A DNA stretch of 64,000 nucleotides from Macrobrachium rosenbergii (GCF_040412425.1 NC_089743.1:91278403-91342402); one strand, 5' to 3'. Shown: positions 47,521 to 62,374, counted from the stretch's first letter. A program made the numbers and translations. The notes: generated by a model from the sequence alone, not told the origin.

Positions 47521-47780
47521 CTTGACCTGTATTTCAGTAGCATGTAGGCCTACAACACTGCATACAGTGCAGCTTGACCTGCATTCCAGTAGCATGTAGG
47601 CCTACAACACTGCGTACAGTGCAACTTTACCTGCATTCCAGTAGCATGTAGACCTACAGCACTGCATACAGTGCAACTTTACCTGCATTCCAGTAGCATG
47701 TAGACCTACAGCACTGCATACAGTGCAACTTGACCTGTATTCCAGTGGCATGTAGACCTAAAACACCTTATACAGTGCAA
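47521..47780 (+). repeat. 52-bp minisatellite, exactly five units
   Basis: Unit cttgacctgcattccagtag, then catgtaggcctacaacactg, then catacagtgcaa, with 1-6 differences between copies and no length change. Units hold the palindrome GTAGGCCTAC (first two) and a CTGCATACAGTGCAG-like dyad. Confidence 0.95.
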
Positions 47781-48139
47781 CTTGATTACGACGCCGCTTC
47801 CAGCCTGTGTCTGGTCAAATCGTCCGCCCTCCCAGACCAGTGGGCAATCAAGCACAGGCGTGGAAAGCGGCATAGTAACTTTCTCTTCATTTGGGCCGTC
47901 TAGACTTTCCTTCATTCTAGTGAGGTCAAGTTAAGGTGCCGGAGTGGAAGTTTTTGCGAGATGGGATTATTTCCAGGAGGTAAAGTGCGGTCTTGCTGCA
48001 ATGCAGTAGTTACTGTTAAAAGATTTATGTTCCAAGTTTTTGTGACTACTCCATTTTGCAGTAGAGAGGTTCTCGAGTGTTTCTCTTGTTTATCAAGTAA
48101 TTGGTGGAGATTTTGTGGGTTAGATATTTCTTGTATGTA

Positions 48140-48213
<74 letters not shown>
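48140..48213. repeat. (CT)n microsatellite
   Basis: About 37 CT units. Confidence 0.95.
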
Positions 48214-48215
<2 letters not shown>

Positions 48216-48254
48216 TCCTGTTGAATCTCCGGCGTTCTAGATGGCCTAACCTTC

Positions 48255-48257
<3 letters not shown>

Positions 48258-48323
<66 letters not shown>
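48258..48323. repeat. (TA)n microsatellite
   Basis: About 32 TA units directly before an R1 copy. Confidence 0.95.
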
Positions 48324-48324
<1 letters not shown>

Positions 48325-48520
48325 CTTTGCAGCGTCCCTTCGGTCCCTAGCTGCAACCCCTTTCGTTCCTGTTACTATACCTCCGTTCATAGTCTCTTTT
48401 TTTTTTGTATTTTACTCTCCACCCTCTCCTAACAGTTGATTCAACATTATTTTCAGCGCTGAATGACCTTGCAGGTCCCAACGCTTGGCCTTTGTCCAAA
48501 ATTTTATATTCTAAATCCAA
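48324..48520 (+). repeat. R1 dispersed repeat, 5'-truncated copy
   Basis: Starts at the TA tract with agctttgcagcgtcccttcg, then gtccctagctgcaacccctt. Continues through ctatacctccgttcatagtc and gctgaatgaccttgcaggtc. Confidence 0.85.
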
Positions 48521-48960
48521 TTCTCTTTGCTTTATTAGATTATTTTTGCATTGTCTCTCAAATCATTTAACCAATCGCTTCGGAAAGAGGCTGGCTTGCC
48601 ATCGCCCAGGAAGGGAATTCCATCAGAACAACATTTTTTGCAACCAGCGATACCTGTAGTGATTCTTTCACCTTTTCCTCCCCCTCGCCTTTCCCCGACG
48701 TTGCACAAAAGTGGGCGACTCCTCTGTGATTCCACTGAGCTGTGACTGCTGGGAAGTGTATTTGAATTGTATGACTTTTGTTACATTTGCACTTTGATTT
48801 TGTCATGGCCGTCCTCACATTTGTCATGCATGTTTTGATTGAACCTGGAGGTTCCTTGTTAACCTTGAAGATCTGTAAAATAGTCACAGATTCACACTGT
48901 AAAATAGTCACAGATTCACACTTATTGCTGAATTTTATTGTCTAATATTGAATGTTCATC
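48521..48960. other. No gene recognised
   Basis: A 27-bp unit (ctgtaaaatagtcacagatt) is duplicated at about 48873-48925; nothing else seen. Confidence 0.4.
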
Positions 48961-48967
48961 GTAATGA

Positions 48968-49570
48968 AACATGAAGAGGAGTACCTCAAGGAAGTGTGTT
49001 AGGTCCGATGACATCTAATTCTATTTCTCCATAAACGACATAGCGGATACATATTCAAAACTAAATAGGCTTAATGTTCTTACCAGTGATATGGAATGGA
49101 TGGCATTTAGGCAACTAAAACTAAATGAAAATAAAACTGAATTTATGATGGTGAGGAAGGAAATAAGTCTTATACTGTAAGCTTCCACTCGGTGCTCAAA
49201 TGAGTAGTGCTATTGCTTCTGGTAGAAAATATCCAGATGAATGTTCTGTTATGAGACTTGTGGTTAATTGTGGGTTACTGCTACACTGTTTCATAATTTG
49301 TCAAAAATACAACCTATATATAGGAAGCTGAAAAATGTGCTAAATAGAGCAGTTAGACTAATAAAGGGTGTCGCACTTAGGGGTAGGATTACCCCTGTAT
49401 TGTTTGAGTTACTATGACTGCCTATCAAAGCTAGAACAATGTTTTAGATATCATAACTCATCAGTTTCTCAAAAGTACATGAAAGATTTTCTTTGCATCA
49501 TACAGCAAACAGTGGTGTCACTTCGAATTTTGTTAGAGCCTTCAGATTGCACAATAAGCTTTCACTTGAT
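48968..49570 (+). pseudogene. Broken LINE reverse transcriptase
   Basis: Frames in series read RGVPQGSVLGPM (RT motif B), LKLNENKTEFMMV (thumb) and LNRAVRLIKGVALRGRITPV, with relics of the usual ending beyond it. This order is typical of CR1/jockey-type LINEs. The catalytic YADD segment between B and the thumb is lost, and many stops and shifts make it inactive. Confidence 0.7.
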
Positions 49571-49950
49571 ATAGTCTAAAGAAAAAACGAAAAATTTTAT
49601 TTTCTGAGTGATATGGTGATGTGGATTGATAATGGAGTTCACAGTTTGATTCTTCTTCTTTCTGATAATGCATGAGAATGTCGGAGGAATTTGCTGTTTC
49701 CACAGAATGCATTCGGTGTAGTGTTACCAGATAAGAAGCTTACTCCAAGCATGTAAAGAAGATAACTGGAAGGTTGTTGGATAGCGCACAAATAATCTAA
49801 ATAGTTACAGAGATCCGCTGAAATCTAAATCGCCCTAAATTCTCGATGACTATAGTCGCTAAAAGACATGTGAATAGGCCTAGCTGTAGAGTAACCCTAA
49901 ACACTCGGAATAGCCATAGAATAGCAATAAAAAAAAAATTGGACAACTCT

Positions 49951-50142
49951 TTTATTCCTTATACTCTGCCTCCATTCATATTTTTTCTTCTACCGTACAT
50001 ACCACGCTCTTCCAACAACTCTTTCATGGTGCAAATGCGAAGTTTTCACAAATTTCAGACCTTTAATCTCAATTTCCGTTTCAGCGCTGAGTGACCTAGT
50101 AGGTCCCAGCGCTGTGTTTTTTGCCAGTCTTATATTCCAATT
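49951..50142 (+). repeat. R1 dispersed repeat, 5'-truncated copy
   Basis: Blocks tactctgcctccattcatat, ttcatggtgcaaatgcgaag and cagcgctgagtgacctagta match the family. Confidence 0.85.
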
Positions 50143-50853
50143 TCTGTATCCCAGTAGTCTTAAGAAATCTGAAAGACTGAATAATAATATGAATACCTGG
50201 GTAGAATACCCTTGAAAATCGGAATAGTCGGAGATAAATAAAAAAACACTAGTATTTTCGTAAGTCTTACACTCACTGTAGATGAGTAATTGTTAAGATA
50301 TCTAATTTTAAACTGAGACGTAACGAATAATTAAATATAACTCCTAAATCACGACGCATAACGGGATTCCATTAACACTACAGATTTACAGCAACACTTA
50401 CGGAACAAAATAAGTAACCGAAGAGGTTTTGAGAAAAAGCTCAATGACTTCCTTACGGTCAGGTACACAGGTACACAGGTACACCAGGTACACTGTACAT
50501 CCACAGCGCTTTCCCGCTTCACCTCTTGACATCGTCGCGGGACCTGTTAGTTAAATTGGGAGTGTTATTAGCGAGGAATTGTGGGAACGCCGGTTTTGTA
50601 GCAGTTAATTCGGGTTCCGTGATTTCCTGTATAGGCCCTTCTTGCGCGTAAGTGATGGACGTTGTTGCGGCGTTTTTAACGGATTCGCGAATAGTTCAGT
50701 GAACCAGAAATTTTGTATTTTATTTATTTATTTATTTATATTTTTTGTGTTTTCCATTTGAAATTATCATTCGCTGGACGGATATGTTTGGATCTCGTCA
50801 CTGTATTACAATTTGTTCAATCTAAGGATATATGTATATACATATACACACAC

Positions 50854-50858
<5 letters not shown>
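50143..50858. other. No gene recognised; short tandem repeat and a donor-like site
   Basis: A 10-bp tandem (caggtacaca) at 50459-50495. A CpG-rich block at 50500-50647 ends in cttgcgc|gtaagtg, a good donor match; no frame supports an exon. Confidence 0.3.
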
Positions 50859-50884
<26 letters not shown>

Positions 50885-50938
50885 GTTTATATTTTATATC
50901 AAATTATATAATATGATATAAGTCATTGCTATAATATA

Positions 50939-51019
<81 letters not shown>
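50859..51019. repeat. (TA)n tracts
   Basis: TA tracts 50859-50884 and 50941-51019; the second ends exactly at a SINE-like unit. Confidence 0.95.
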
Positions 51020-51025
<6 letters not shown>

Positions 51026-51105
51026 CTCAACACACAATCACGTGTGGAACAGAAATAAATTTCTGACTCGCATCGGGATCGAACCCAGGTCTTTCAATTT
51101 CATAT
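51020..51105 (-). repeat. (TA)-tailed tRNA-derived SINE-like unit
   Basis: On the minus strand: cctgggttcgatcccgatgc (B box), then gagtcagaaatttatttctg, then ttccacacgtgattgtgtgt, then directly (TA)n. Confidence 0.7.
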
Positions 51106-51725
51106 GCTCAAAATACTAACTTTATTTGGTAAATATATTATGATGCCCACATTGTAAGAATTGTAAATGTATATTTTCTTAATAAAAGAAAGAAAAAAGA
51201 ATTGCAAAGGTCACTAGGCCCTACAAGTCATAAAAGAAGTTGGAACCTGAGTGCCACTGACACAAGGAATCACCTGGGCAAGCTAAGAGGTACATATAAG
51301 TTTTCCAAAGAAAAGGAAAATATTTCGGAGAAAAATTCTCCTGTTTGTTACTGTCTATAGTATTCTACAGCGTCTGAGAAGATGCTCAATAAGCTTAGCC
51401 ATATGTTCAAAGCCCTGGCGACAAGTGTCAAGGTTCCGAACGGATAATACGATATTAGGGAGAAGTTGGCCGTGGGACTTGATCTTTTTTTGTCGTATCC
51501 GATGCCAGGCGATGAAATTCGTATAGCTTCTGTAGGTATATGAAATGTGAGACTGTACATTAACTACTATTTTACTATGCCTGTAATCATTACATTATCA
51601 TGTACCCTTTGTTTATCTGCTATGAATATTACTGATGCCTCGTGTATAATAATTACACCTCCTGTGTACTAACAGCATCGTTTCTCCCATATCTCGTATT
51701 CAGATATATTTTACCTCATAATCAT

Positions 51726-51726
<1 letters not shown>
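51106..51726. other. No gene recognised
   Basis: AT-rich; short frames only. Confidence 0.45.

Positions 51727-51808
<82 letters not shown>
51727..51808. repeat. (TA)n microsatellite
   Basis: About 40 TA units. Confidence 0.95.
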
Positions 51809-51812
<4 letters not shown>

Positions 51813-52059
51813 CAGGAATCAAATCCAAATGATTTCCATTTAGTGAGGTCTTTTCACTTTTTTTATTTTTGGTTAAGTCCTAAACCTCACAATCTTTTCC
51901 ACCCAGGGTGCTACCCACCACAGTCAGTTAACTACCAGGGGCGTAAGTACATAATTCACAGCTTAGGGTAACAGGACGCAGTGAATTTAACCCCCTTGCT
52001 TTTAGAATCATTTATGGAATTCTCTCTTTCCAGAGTGAGGTGATGCGTAATTTGACACC

Positions 52060-52062
<3 letters not shown>

Positions 52063-52141
<79 letters not shown>
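52063..52141. repeat. (TA)n tract at the 3' end of Penelope-like copy A
   Basis: Long TA tract with one interruption; on the minus strand it follows copy A. Confidence 0.95.
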
Positions 52142-52143
<2 letters not shown>

Positions 52144-53354
52144 CTATATATAATATATAATATTATCTTAATGATAAATAATATTGCCAAGACCAGGAAG
52201 AACATTCTTTATTGTACAAGCTTTCGAGGTATAAAACCTCATCATCAGGCTGAAAAAACCGACAAGGATGAGAATCAATAAAATTACAATAAAATGAATT
52301 GTCATAATAAATCTTCAGCAAAAATACTAACGAAATATATAAAATGAACAAGTAAATACAAACTAAAAGGGTGAGACGTAAAATAACGAAAAATTAAAAA
52401 CACAAACATAAAAATATGACAATAAAACTAAAGTGAAATGTAAACAAACTACCACTCACAAAGTAAAATATTTAACGACCTAATTGAGTACCTACTATGA
52501 AATTACACGATAGCTAGTTGAATACCAGACGAGTTGTTCAATTCCGGCTTCATCTTTTTTTAATAGTCACCGACTCTGAAATTAAAAGGTCCAGTCTATT
52601 TGAACAAAAGACAGTACCCGAAAATCCAGGTCAGTGAAAGGATGGTCCTGTGCTAAACTGTGTTCTCTAACGGCAGAAAAGGGTGGTTTCGAAAGGGGAA
52701 ACGTAGTTCTATTAGAAAGACCTCTGTGTTCCAAAATTCTGTGTCTGATCCAGCGGGAACTAGATCCCACGTATCGCAGACCACATTGCAACAAGTGAAC
52801 AAGTAAACGACACAGGAGTTAAGGTCCACAGGCAGAGTAGGCTTCTCTCTCAAAAGTGATTGTATTGTAAAAGGATTACAGAAAACAAACCGGAAACTGA
52901 TTTGAGGGAAACAATGCTTCAAGTATTTCTTGTAACTTTTTCGGACCATATAGCTGCTATGACCAAGGTAAGGCAATTTAATGTACTTTACATCTTTACT
53001 AGCAGTACTGTACACCGGTCTGGGACAAAACTTTTCATTTAAAATTTTTTCAGAACTTTGTAAAATACAAAAATGGGATATGAGTTTTCAGAAAAATAAT
53101 TCTGGAGGAAAACCATATCCTGATGAAATAAATTAAAATCACAACAAACATTGTAGGCTCTATTAATCAAAGTGCGTATTGAGTTCATCTTATACAACTT
53201 TGGCGAAAAACTGAGGTAATTCAATCCCAAGCCAGTAAAAGTACTTTTCCTATAAACAGAGGTCTCAAATTTGCCACTATTTCTGTATACCTGCACATCT
53301 AAAAATGACAACTTATTATCCTGTTCCGTCTCACAAGTAAAAGAAATGTTGTAA
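52142..53354 (-). pseudogene. Penelope-like element, copy A (5'-truncated)
   Basis: Minus-strand frames, broken by shifts, give KLSFLDVQVYRNSGKFETSV, then YRKSTFTGLGLNYLSF (post-RT region), then QCGLRYVGSSSRWIRHRILE and HRGLSNRTTF, the GIY-YIG-type endonuclease, and end FVQIDWTF. The 3' end has a CTGATGA-stem-GAAA hairpin (52222-52248) and then a TA tract. The RT catalytic core is absent. It mirrors copy B over about 1.2 kb. Confidence 0.88.
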
Positions 53355-55078
<1,724 letters not shown>

Positions 55079-56140
55079 CTGTATATAAATATACACGCCT
55101 GTCATAATATCCTCTCCACCCCTGGATGAGAAGATACTTTTGAACAGCTTCCCAGCAGCGACTCAGCGAAGATAAAATCTTACTCTCCCGCACTTTTTGT
55201 TTTTCGTAACCTACGTTCATTTCCTCGTTGGGAAATTTTTTCATTCTCCTGAAGGGATGATTAAGCACCATTATGGATATTCACCGTGCAAGAACTCCGT
55301 GCTTCTGTTGTAAATTTCCTATTCCAATTTAGCGAGTTGAAATTCATTTTCCTGCTAGCTCGTAACTCTTGTCACATTCCCGCCTTCCAGTATTCCCCAT
55401 TCTTTTCATAATTTTTCGTATAGTTTGTCTTTCGCTTTCAGCGATTAAACCCGTTCTTTCTTTTCGTAATTTACCTTTAATAATCGTCATCCATCTGTCT
55501 AATTTGTCATCGAAATGCATCTCGTCGTTAATTTTCTTGACCAACCAATTCCGGTCCCGTTCGTCTTGCCCTCTGCTTATTTCTGAAGTTCATTCATAAT
55601 TTATGCAACCCGCCTTCATATCTCTTAACTGTAATCAGTATTTAGCCTTAAATCATTAGCCCCCGTTCTTTTCTGACAACTTGAAAATATTTTTCTCGGT
55701 CGCGTTTCCAAATTTGCTGGAGAGTCGACTGCCCGCTGAGGCGTGGTTCCGTTGTGTGCGCTAATTGTTACCTGTGGGTGATGTTCGATTGTTTCCAAAA
55801 ATTCTAACATATTTTTGATGTAATTTTCTCCCTAAATATAGTTATTGTTTTTTCTTACTTTTTTTTCATTATCGTCATGCTTACAGCCATTGTTTGTTAG
55901 TTTCATTAACACAGTGAATACCTCACTGATGTTTGATTTCATTGTTCATTGATGTTTACTTTGATGCGTAGAGCCGTGAAATTCAGCCACTTGTTATTTT
56001 TATTTACTGAGAATTGTGATGACTAATGCCTGTATTGCTGTTAAAGCTTGATTTTAATTGATTCCATATTTGATTTAATTTTGTTATTATTTATCTTTAT
56101 TTTGGTAGGTAAAGTTTTATTTACATACTGTATAGTGTAG
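55079..56140. other. No gene recognised
   Basis: Short frames with no recognisable domain. Confidence 0.45.
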
Positions 56141-56146
56141 GCTACG

Positions 56147-56262
56147 TTTGTTCTTCCATTGGTGAATATAGTATTTAAATTTAGTTTTCGTTTGTTCTTA
56201 CATTGGTGAATAGTATTTAATTTAGTTTTCGTTTGTTCTTATATTGGTGAATATTTCAAATC
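56147..56262 (+). repeat. Tandem repeat, about 40-46 bp unit x3
   Basis: Three copies of cgtttgttctt(c/a)(c/t)attggtgaata followed by tagtatttaaatttagtttt. Confidence 0.8.
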
Positions 56263-57206
56263 CTATATAAAAGATAACGGCGTAATATTGAATTATCATG
56301 TTGAATGATTATATTCTGTAACGAATGCCAAGTTGCAAGTTACTCTTTGTAATTTCTTCTGTATTTGTTTAGATGCGTAGAACCCCTCGACCTTCATGAA
56401 CTTGTATACCATACCACACTTGTGTAATGTGTATCCAGTGTACTGAACATTAAACCGTGAATGACGCAAGTTCCCCGGGTTATGTGATGGAAGACTCACA
56501 TGACAGCATCAAACCAATCAGTATTTAATTTTCGAGATAGTCAAGACTCCATTAATTTCAAGGTTGATTCCAAACCTCACTTGCGTAACGGGATGAGATG
56601 GGAGACCGCGGCGGTTGAGAGTCAACCAACCACTTACTGTTAAAATGCTAACGGTGTTGAAGATGTTAGTTTGGGAATAAGTTGGCTTAGGTACTGACTG
56701 TTGGGTGTTTACGTTTATTATGAACCTCGAATTTGGTGAAGTCTTGCCGAGGTGTTGGTTCATTTAGTTGATTATTTTATTTTTTTTTTTTTTCGTAAAC
56801 GACAAAGGTGTTTGTGGAATTCTGTCATGCGCTTTTCAATCATTTCCGTTTTTTGTGTTGTGTGGGTTTTATTGTGCGTTTTCTTTACGTTTTTTAGTGT
56901 GTGCAAGATGAAGTTTGAGTTTTCTTACCCGTAATTTTTGTAGCCTACTGTATAATTTTGTTATACGTCATAAATTGATTTCCTGTTCATATAAGTTCTA
57001 CCAGGACTTTTCTGCGAAGATTTGCATCGCTTCATTTTTTTTATAAAAAGAAAAATTGTAGTATTCAGTTCATCTTACCATGTGTGGTGTATACGCGAGC
57101 GTTTAGATGATATCTGTACTTTCGATAATACATTTTTACCACTGCTATTGCTTTTATTTGAGCTAGGAGTAATTCGACAGAAGTAAACGAACATCAAAAG
57201 ATAAGA
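56263..57206. other. No gene recognised
   Basis: AT-rich; nothing seen beyond short frames. Confidence 0.45.
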
Positions 57207-57211
57207 GTAAT

Positions 57212-57247
<36 letters not shown>
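57207..57247. repeat. (GA)n microsatellite
   Basis: About 19 GA units. Confidence 0.95.
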
Positions 57248-57250
<3 letters not shown>

Positions 57251-57475
57251 AATTTTTAACTTACTGGATATTTGGAATGTAAAATAGAACCTGTAATTCA
57301 CGTCGATGTTTTCTAGGCATCTTAATTTGTATTTCAACTAGATAACGTGTCAGTATTACGGCTGCAGGCATTTCGTGTAGGTATCTTCAAAGAACTTTCA
57401 TTTTCGTTTACTTTTTTTAGTTATGTGACGTTTTATTTACTGGCATTTAATTATTTCATGAAGACATTTTTATGA

Positions 57476-57476
<1 letters not shown>

Positions 57477-57552
<76 letters not shown>
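57477..57552. repeat. (TA)n microsatellite
   Basis: About 37 TA units. Confidence 0.95.
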
Positions 57553-57555
<3 letters not shown>

Positions 57556-58164
57556 AGTAAAAAGCCACAATAATGTATATGAGAGACTGTATTTCTCCAA
57601 AATACATAAAGGATAAAACAGATATTTTATGCTTAGTTTCGTATAGATATTTTTCACGGAACTTAAGGTCAAAGATTTGACTCCAGTTTGCATACCATTG
57701 TCATGATGGGTTTACACAAGCTGGAAAATCCATCTGAGTAACATTTCTTATCGATGAAATTCAGCAAGACCAGAAGATTTGACTAATTTTTTGAAATTCT
57801 CGACAAAAAAAATCATCCACGTGACGCTGGCCTGCAAACAGACCTTCCCGCTTTTAAATATTCAGGCGACCTGGCTGGGCTGAAAGTTCATGACCTTTGT
57901 ACTGTCTGCGTTGACCTCATTACCTTGATAGTGGAATTTTGGCTATGGATGTTCGCGTCGCAATCCTGTGATCCGTCAGACGAAGCGTGTGTTAGGACAC
58001 AAAGACAGGAGAGTGATGTATCGTGTGAAAAATGGGTCTGAGACGAGCGCGTTATTTATCCAGGTCTGTCTAACGTCTTCGTAGATAAAATGGTGCGATA
58101 AGTTGGAGATGTGATGTTAGATAAGTTGGAGATGTGATGTTAGATAAGTTTTGACGGTTCGCTG

Positions 58165-58665
58165 TTTGAAAAATGTGCAGTTTGCAACAGTAATGACTGG
58201 GGATAGTGAAGGTAAATTGCAGAAATTATTTGACGATTTTGAAAGTTTCTGCAATAACAGAAAGTCGAGATTAAAAGTAAGCGAGGATATGGTTATGATG
58301 GTAAATGGAAGCTTATGAAAACGAAGCCGTTGACTGCTAATATGGATAGTGGAAGAATGCTGGAGGTTGATTTGAACTAAGTGTATGAAATTAGATATCA
58401 CGAAAGCTCGTAGGACGAGAGAAGATGTGAGTCATAGGTGGAAGGTAACATAGACGTGAGCGAAAGACTGTGAGGAAATTGAACGTACGCGTTTGTAGAA
58501 GCCAAGGGTGGGAATGTGTGAAGGGATTATTTAGCAAAGTCACCTTTCTGGTGTGGATTTGCAAATGAAGGAGAAATGACTGATGTGGTTTAGATGTGTA
58601 TTATTAGCATATATGAGGCCTATTGGTAGGCTGGTGGGAATAGGGAAGGCATAAAACTGGGTGAT
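58165..58665 (+). pseudogene. Decayed LINE reverse transcriptase segment
   Basis: FATVMTGDSEGKLQKLFDDF follows where LINEs have F/YADD-xVLxGxSExxLQ, then NNRKSRLKVSEDMVMMVNG, as in RT thumb regions. It ends with a RPIGRLVGIG-like tail similar to the remnant at 3428-3705. The YADD box itself has eroded and many stops follow. A 22-bp tandem (gagatgtgatgttagataag) precedes it at 58100-58148. Confidence 0.55.
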
Positions 58666-58673
58666 TGGATGAA

Positions 58674-58675
<2 letters not shown>

Positions 58676-58760
<85 letters not shown>
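58676..58760. repeat. (TA)n tract at a SINE-like 3' end
   Basis: About 42 TA units ending at the unit below. Confidence 0.95.
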
Positions 58761-58765
<5 letters not shown>

Positions 58766-58850
58766 TCATATACACAATCAACACACGTGTGGTGGAACAG
58801 AAATAAATTTCTGACTCACATCAGGACCGAACCCAGGTCTTTCAATTGAA
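58761..58850 (-). repeat. (TA)-tailed tRNA-derived SINE-like unit
   Basis: On the minus strand: cctgggttcggtcctgatgt, then gagtcagaaatttatttctg, then ttccaccacacgtgttgatt, then (TA)n. Same family as 51020-51105. Confidence 0.7.
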
Positions 58851-59332
58851 ACAAAGGTAAACATCAGATAAATAAGTGTACCCTCGTATCTTGCATGCAT
58901 CTCCAAGTCCCCCAGCCAATTTGATGACTTTCCAACGACCAATTAAGGGCGAAAACATAATCAGAAAACAATTAATAGACGCAGTTTCAATCTTCCAATT
59001 GACGCACGACCTTATTGGACTGCCATTGTTATTGTAGCGACCTTGAAAGGAAGCGAGTGAAGACTGGCTCCCAGAACGAGTCCAGTTTTTTTTTGCCGCT
59101 TGAATTCTGCATCACCTAAAGCTGACGATATATACGCAGTCTAGCGGCCAGAGTTTGCATTATTTTTTTTTTAGGGGTCTTTGATTTCAGCGGTTTATTT
59201 GCAATGATAATGATGAAAGTTCCTCGAGAAAGCGTTGATTCGGGAAAGGGTCTGTTGTCGTAGGCGATTGGTAAATATAGGTCCTTCGTCACTCCATTAT
59301 TATTCTTGTCATTACAAGCCTAGCTCAACCTT
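58851..59332. other. No gene recognised
   Basis: Nothing recognisable. Confidence 0.45.
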
Positions 59333-59516
59333 CAGCCTTCAGCGTCCCTTCCATGGCACCTAGCTGGAAGGCATTACTGTACCTCCGGTCAGGGTCTTTC
59401 TTCCATTCTGACTTTCCATTCTAACAATTGTTGGCCCCGAGCTGGCCGCGTCTTTCAAACGTTCTTCCGAATTTTACTTGAATGACAGGTCCCAGCCTTG
59501 GTCATATTCTAAATTT
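59333..59516 (+). repeat. R1 dispersed repeat, internally shortened copy
   Basis: Blocks cagcgtcccttccatggcac, ctagctggaag, attactgtacctccggtcag, ttcttccattctgactttcc and aatgacaggtcccagccttgg follow the family order. Confidence 0.75.
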
Positions 59517-59724
59517 TTTTCCACCTGTTCTTATCAGGAAAGAGTTGCCAGCAAGGACCTTGCAGGGAAAGTAGCAATGTACGAAAATGGGAACAGAGAA
59601 GTAAAGAATAAACCATTTAGGACAAATAACACTGCATAAAAAAATGTATTTCACTTATCAGGAAATTTATTCCTTGCAGGGGTCGTTCCCACACCCCCTC
59701 CAAATTATAAGTATACATAAAGGT

Positions 59725-59838
59725 ATGTATATATATATGTATATTATACATATATGTGTGTATGTACGTATGTATATATACATATATTTATACTTGTATA
59801 TATAGGCTATATATACTTACTGTGTATATATAAACACA

Positions 59839-59885
<47 letters not shown>
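59725..59885. repeat. TA/TATG-rich tract
   Basis: Mixed TATG/TA sequence, with a pure TA tract at 59846-59885. Confidence 0.9.
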
Positions 59886-59891
<6 letters not shown>

Positions 59892-60677
59892 GTCAGTACT
59901 TTCATGAAGATTTACCCCTAAAGACTTCGAATGTAGTTTTCAAACCACCAAACGCCATTGCTGTGAAAAGTACATTACAGATACCATTATTAGATCTTCG
60001 AAGATTCTGTCTTGACAAACCTTCGGAATAATTGTATGGACTTGTAGTTGCTTATCTCTTATATGTTCCCTGCTGCTCAGCAAAACCACCAGTTCAGTTC
60101 GCTGAGGCTAATTCACAACAAGTTAACCACTGTGGAGAGAAGACGTGACGTCTGGAAACTGAATTATCCTCATTCTCGAAACTTGCGGTTAATTGCGTTC
60201 GTTGCTGTTCGTTTTTTGAGCTGATAAGTTTCGTGTTTTGAAATGGTGTTTTGATCTCGATTTCCATTATTTTACGAGAAACGTGTCTTGAAAGTTATAA
60301 TAATGGAGCCTATTTTACTTTTCGTCAAAAGGCATTCAGTTTTACTCTTTAAATTTCAGTCATAAAACATTGAGTTAGTGAATATCGACTAGAATTAAGA
60401 TGAAAGGATGGAAAAAAAAGAGTTAAATAAGTTTTGGTAATTTTACCGGAATTATTTTATTCACGTGAGAAATTCAGTGAGATTTTGATAGGTACTGTAA
60501 TCCTATCTTTATTTTATTGAATTTAAAAGAACTGAAAGATCTTACTTCATATATCTTAGCATTAATATTTCTGACCAATCTATTATTGCTTGTGTATGCA
60601 AATAGGTTTGATGAGTTTCTGAATTTATTTTCTCAAAGTTTTTTCTTTATTTGTTCCATATAAGGGTTTAGCTGATT
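59886..60677. other. No gene recognised
   Basis: AT-rich; nothing seen. Confidence 0.45.
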
Positions 60678-60733
<56 letters not shown>

Positions 60734-60734
60734 C
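60678..60734. repeat. (AAT)n microsatellite
   Basis: About 18 AAT units. Confidence 0.95.
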
Positions 60735-60923
60735 CAATGTAGAGTATTGATTCCTTATTTAAGGTTTACATTATTGATAAAAAGTTAAATTACTGACTAT
60801 AATGTTATGCAGTAACCATGAACTCTGTATAATTCCTCATACTTTTTCGGACTTCATCCACCAAATTACCATACAGAAAATAAAGTGTTGCCGAATCAGA
60901 GCATGTCAAAAACGATTTAAATG

Positions 60924-61037
60924 TCTTCTTTATTTTCCAGGTAAGGACGACGAATTTCCTGGTTCCCACAAATCCCAGCTTGATCGCCGCCGCGTCACTC
61001 CGCGGTCGATTGGCTGTCATCTCAATAAGTGGTGAGA
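60924..61037 (+). promoter_or_regulatory. Possible recursive-splice site or small exon
   Basis: tcttctttattttccag joins gtaagga at 60940/60941: a polypyrimidine acceptor fused to a consensus donor, the form of recursive-splice (ratchet) points. The next 91 bp (60941-61031) are GC-richer, have two open frames and end at a second donor, aagtg|gtgaga. It could be a real exon, a ratchet point or chance. Confidence 0.3.
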
Positions 61038-62370
61038 ATCTTTCGAGAATCCTTGGAGAGATTTCTTTGCTGTTGGTGAGAAATTTCTCAGAATCTAAAG
61101 TGTGATTTGTTGCCAGGCGTATTTTGGGTGTAAGGCTCTGTCGTGATTATTATCGTTTCATTGTGGATAATGTCGTATAATGTGGGGAAATTTTAATTAT
61201 AACATTAGAGGGACGCTGAATCACGTAAAGACGAAACGGTGATAGCGTATTATTGTTCTGATCGTGAGTTACAGTGCATGATAGTTTAGAGAGGCTATAA
61301 TACTCTAGAAGAATGATTAACTGTCATTTTGGAAATGCTGTGTACCGTTCTTTTCCTCCGTCTTAAAAATATAGGCTTCCACAGTAAATGAAAAGACGCC
61401 TGCGCTTCTGCCAAGAATAATATAAAGTGTGTGATATACCACACTTAACGTGTATAGTCCAGAGTGTTTCATCGCGAGTAATAGTTCACGCTATAGGTGG
61501 GATCGATATCCACAGATATTTCCTTCGTGATGGCTGTTTGTGGAGAAGAGGGACACTTCTCAACATTCGGTCCTACTCAGGATAAAAATTTACCAGGGTA
61601 CCAAGTATTGCTTGATCGTAAATATTCGGTACCATTTGAAAAGCGTTGGTGCAGAAACCACTGTCCGTGAAATAGATAGGATATATTTCTGTTGCTACGC
61701 AAACGTAAACCCACTGCTCAGCTTGAAAACAGCAACTCACTAGAACATCATTAGTCCTGAAATAATTACACAACGAATGGGTGAACCTCATTCAAGTAGA
61801 AATGACGCGTGTTGTAATTACGACCGTGCTAATGATGTATCGATGTTTATCATTAATTGCGCCATGCTTGGTGCCTGGCTGCCAATTGTTCGGTAGAGCA
61901 AAGTTGCTTAGATGTGAAGCATTTATTAGATTGTGCTGGGCCTGATTTCCTTGGTCCTTCCTTTGTGCTTTTGGGATAGTTAGGAAGGGTTGCATGAACT
62001 TTTTTCAAACTGCCGGATCTTCTTTTTTTTTTTAGTCACGAAGAATTGGAAAAAAAACATTTTCCGCGTAGACGAAGAGATTCTGAATAATAATATATAG
62101 TTGATATGGATAGTATGTCTTTATTTTATATAAAAAACTTATTCGTGTATTTTTTCCGTTCTTGGAAATTTTCATACGTTGCTCCGTCAGATATTTTATT
62201 AACCTTTTTTTGTACTTTTTCATTTTATTCCATTTACGTAATTTTTTTAAGACTGAAAGCATTCCTTTGTGCACGTCATATGATTATGAATTCAGACGCG
62301 ATTTTTTATGAGATTTTCTCACGATTGTAAATGAAATTTAAAAATTATTTTTATATGAACGAATTAAAAA
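61038..62370. other. No gene recognised
   Basis: Short frames on both strands without recognisable domains. Confidence 0.45.
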
Positions 62371-62374
62371 AAAG

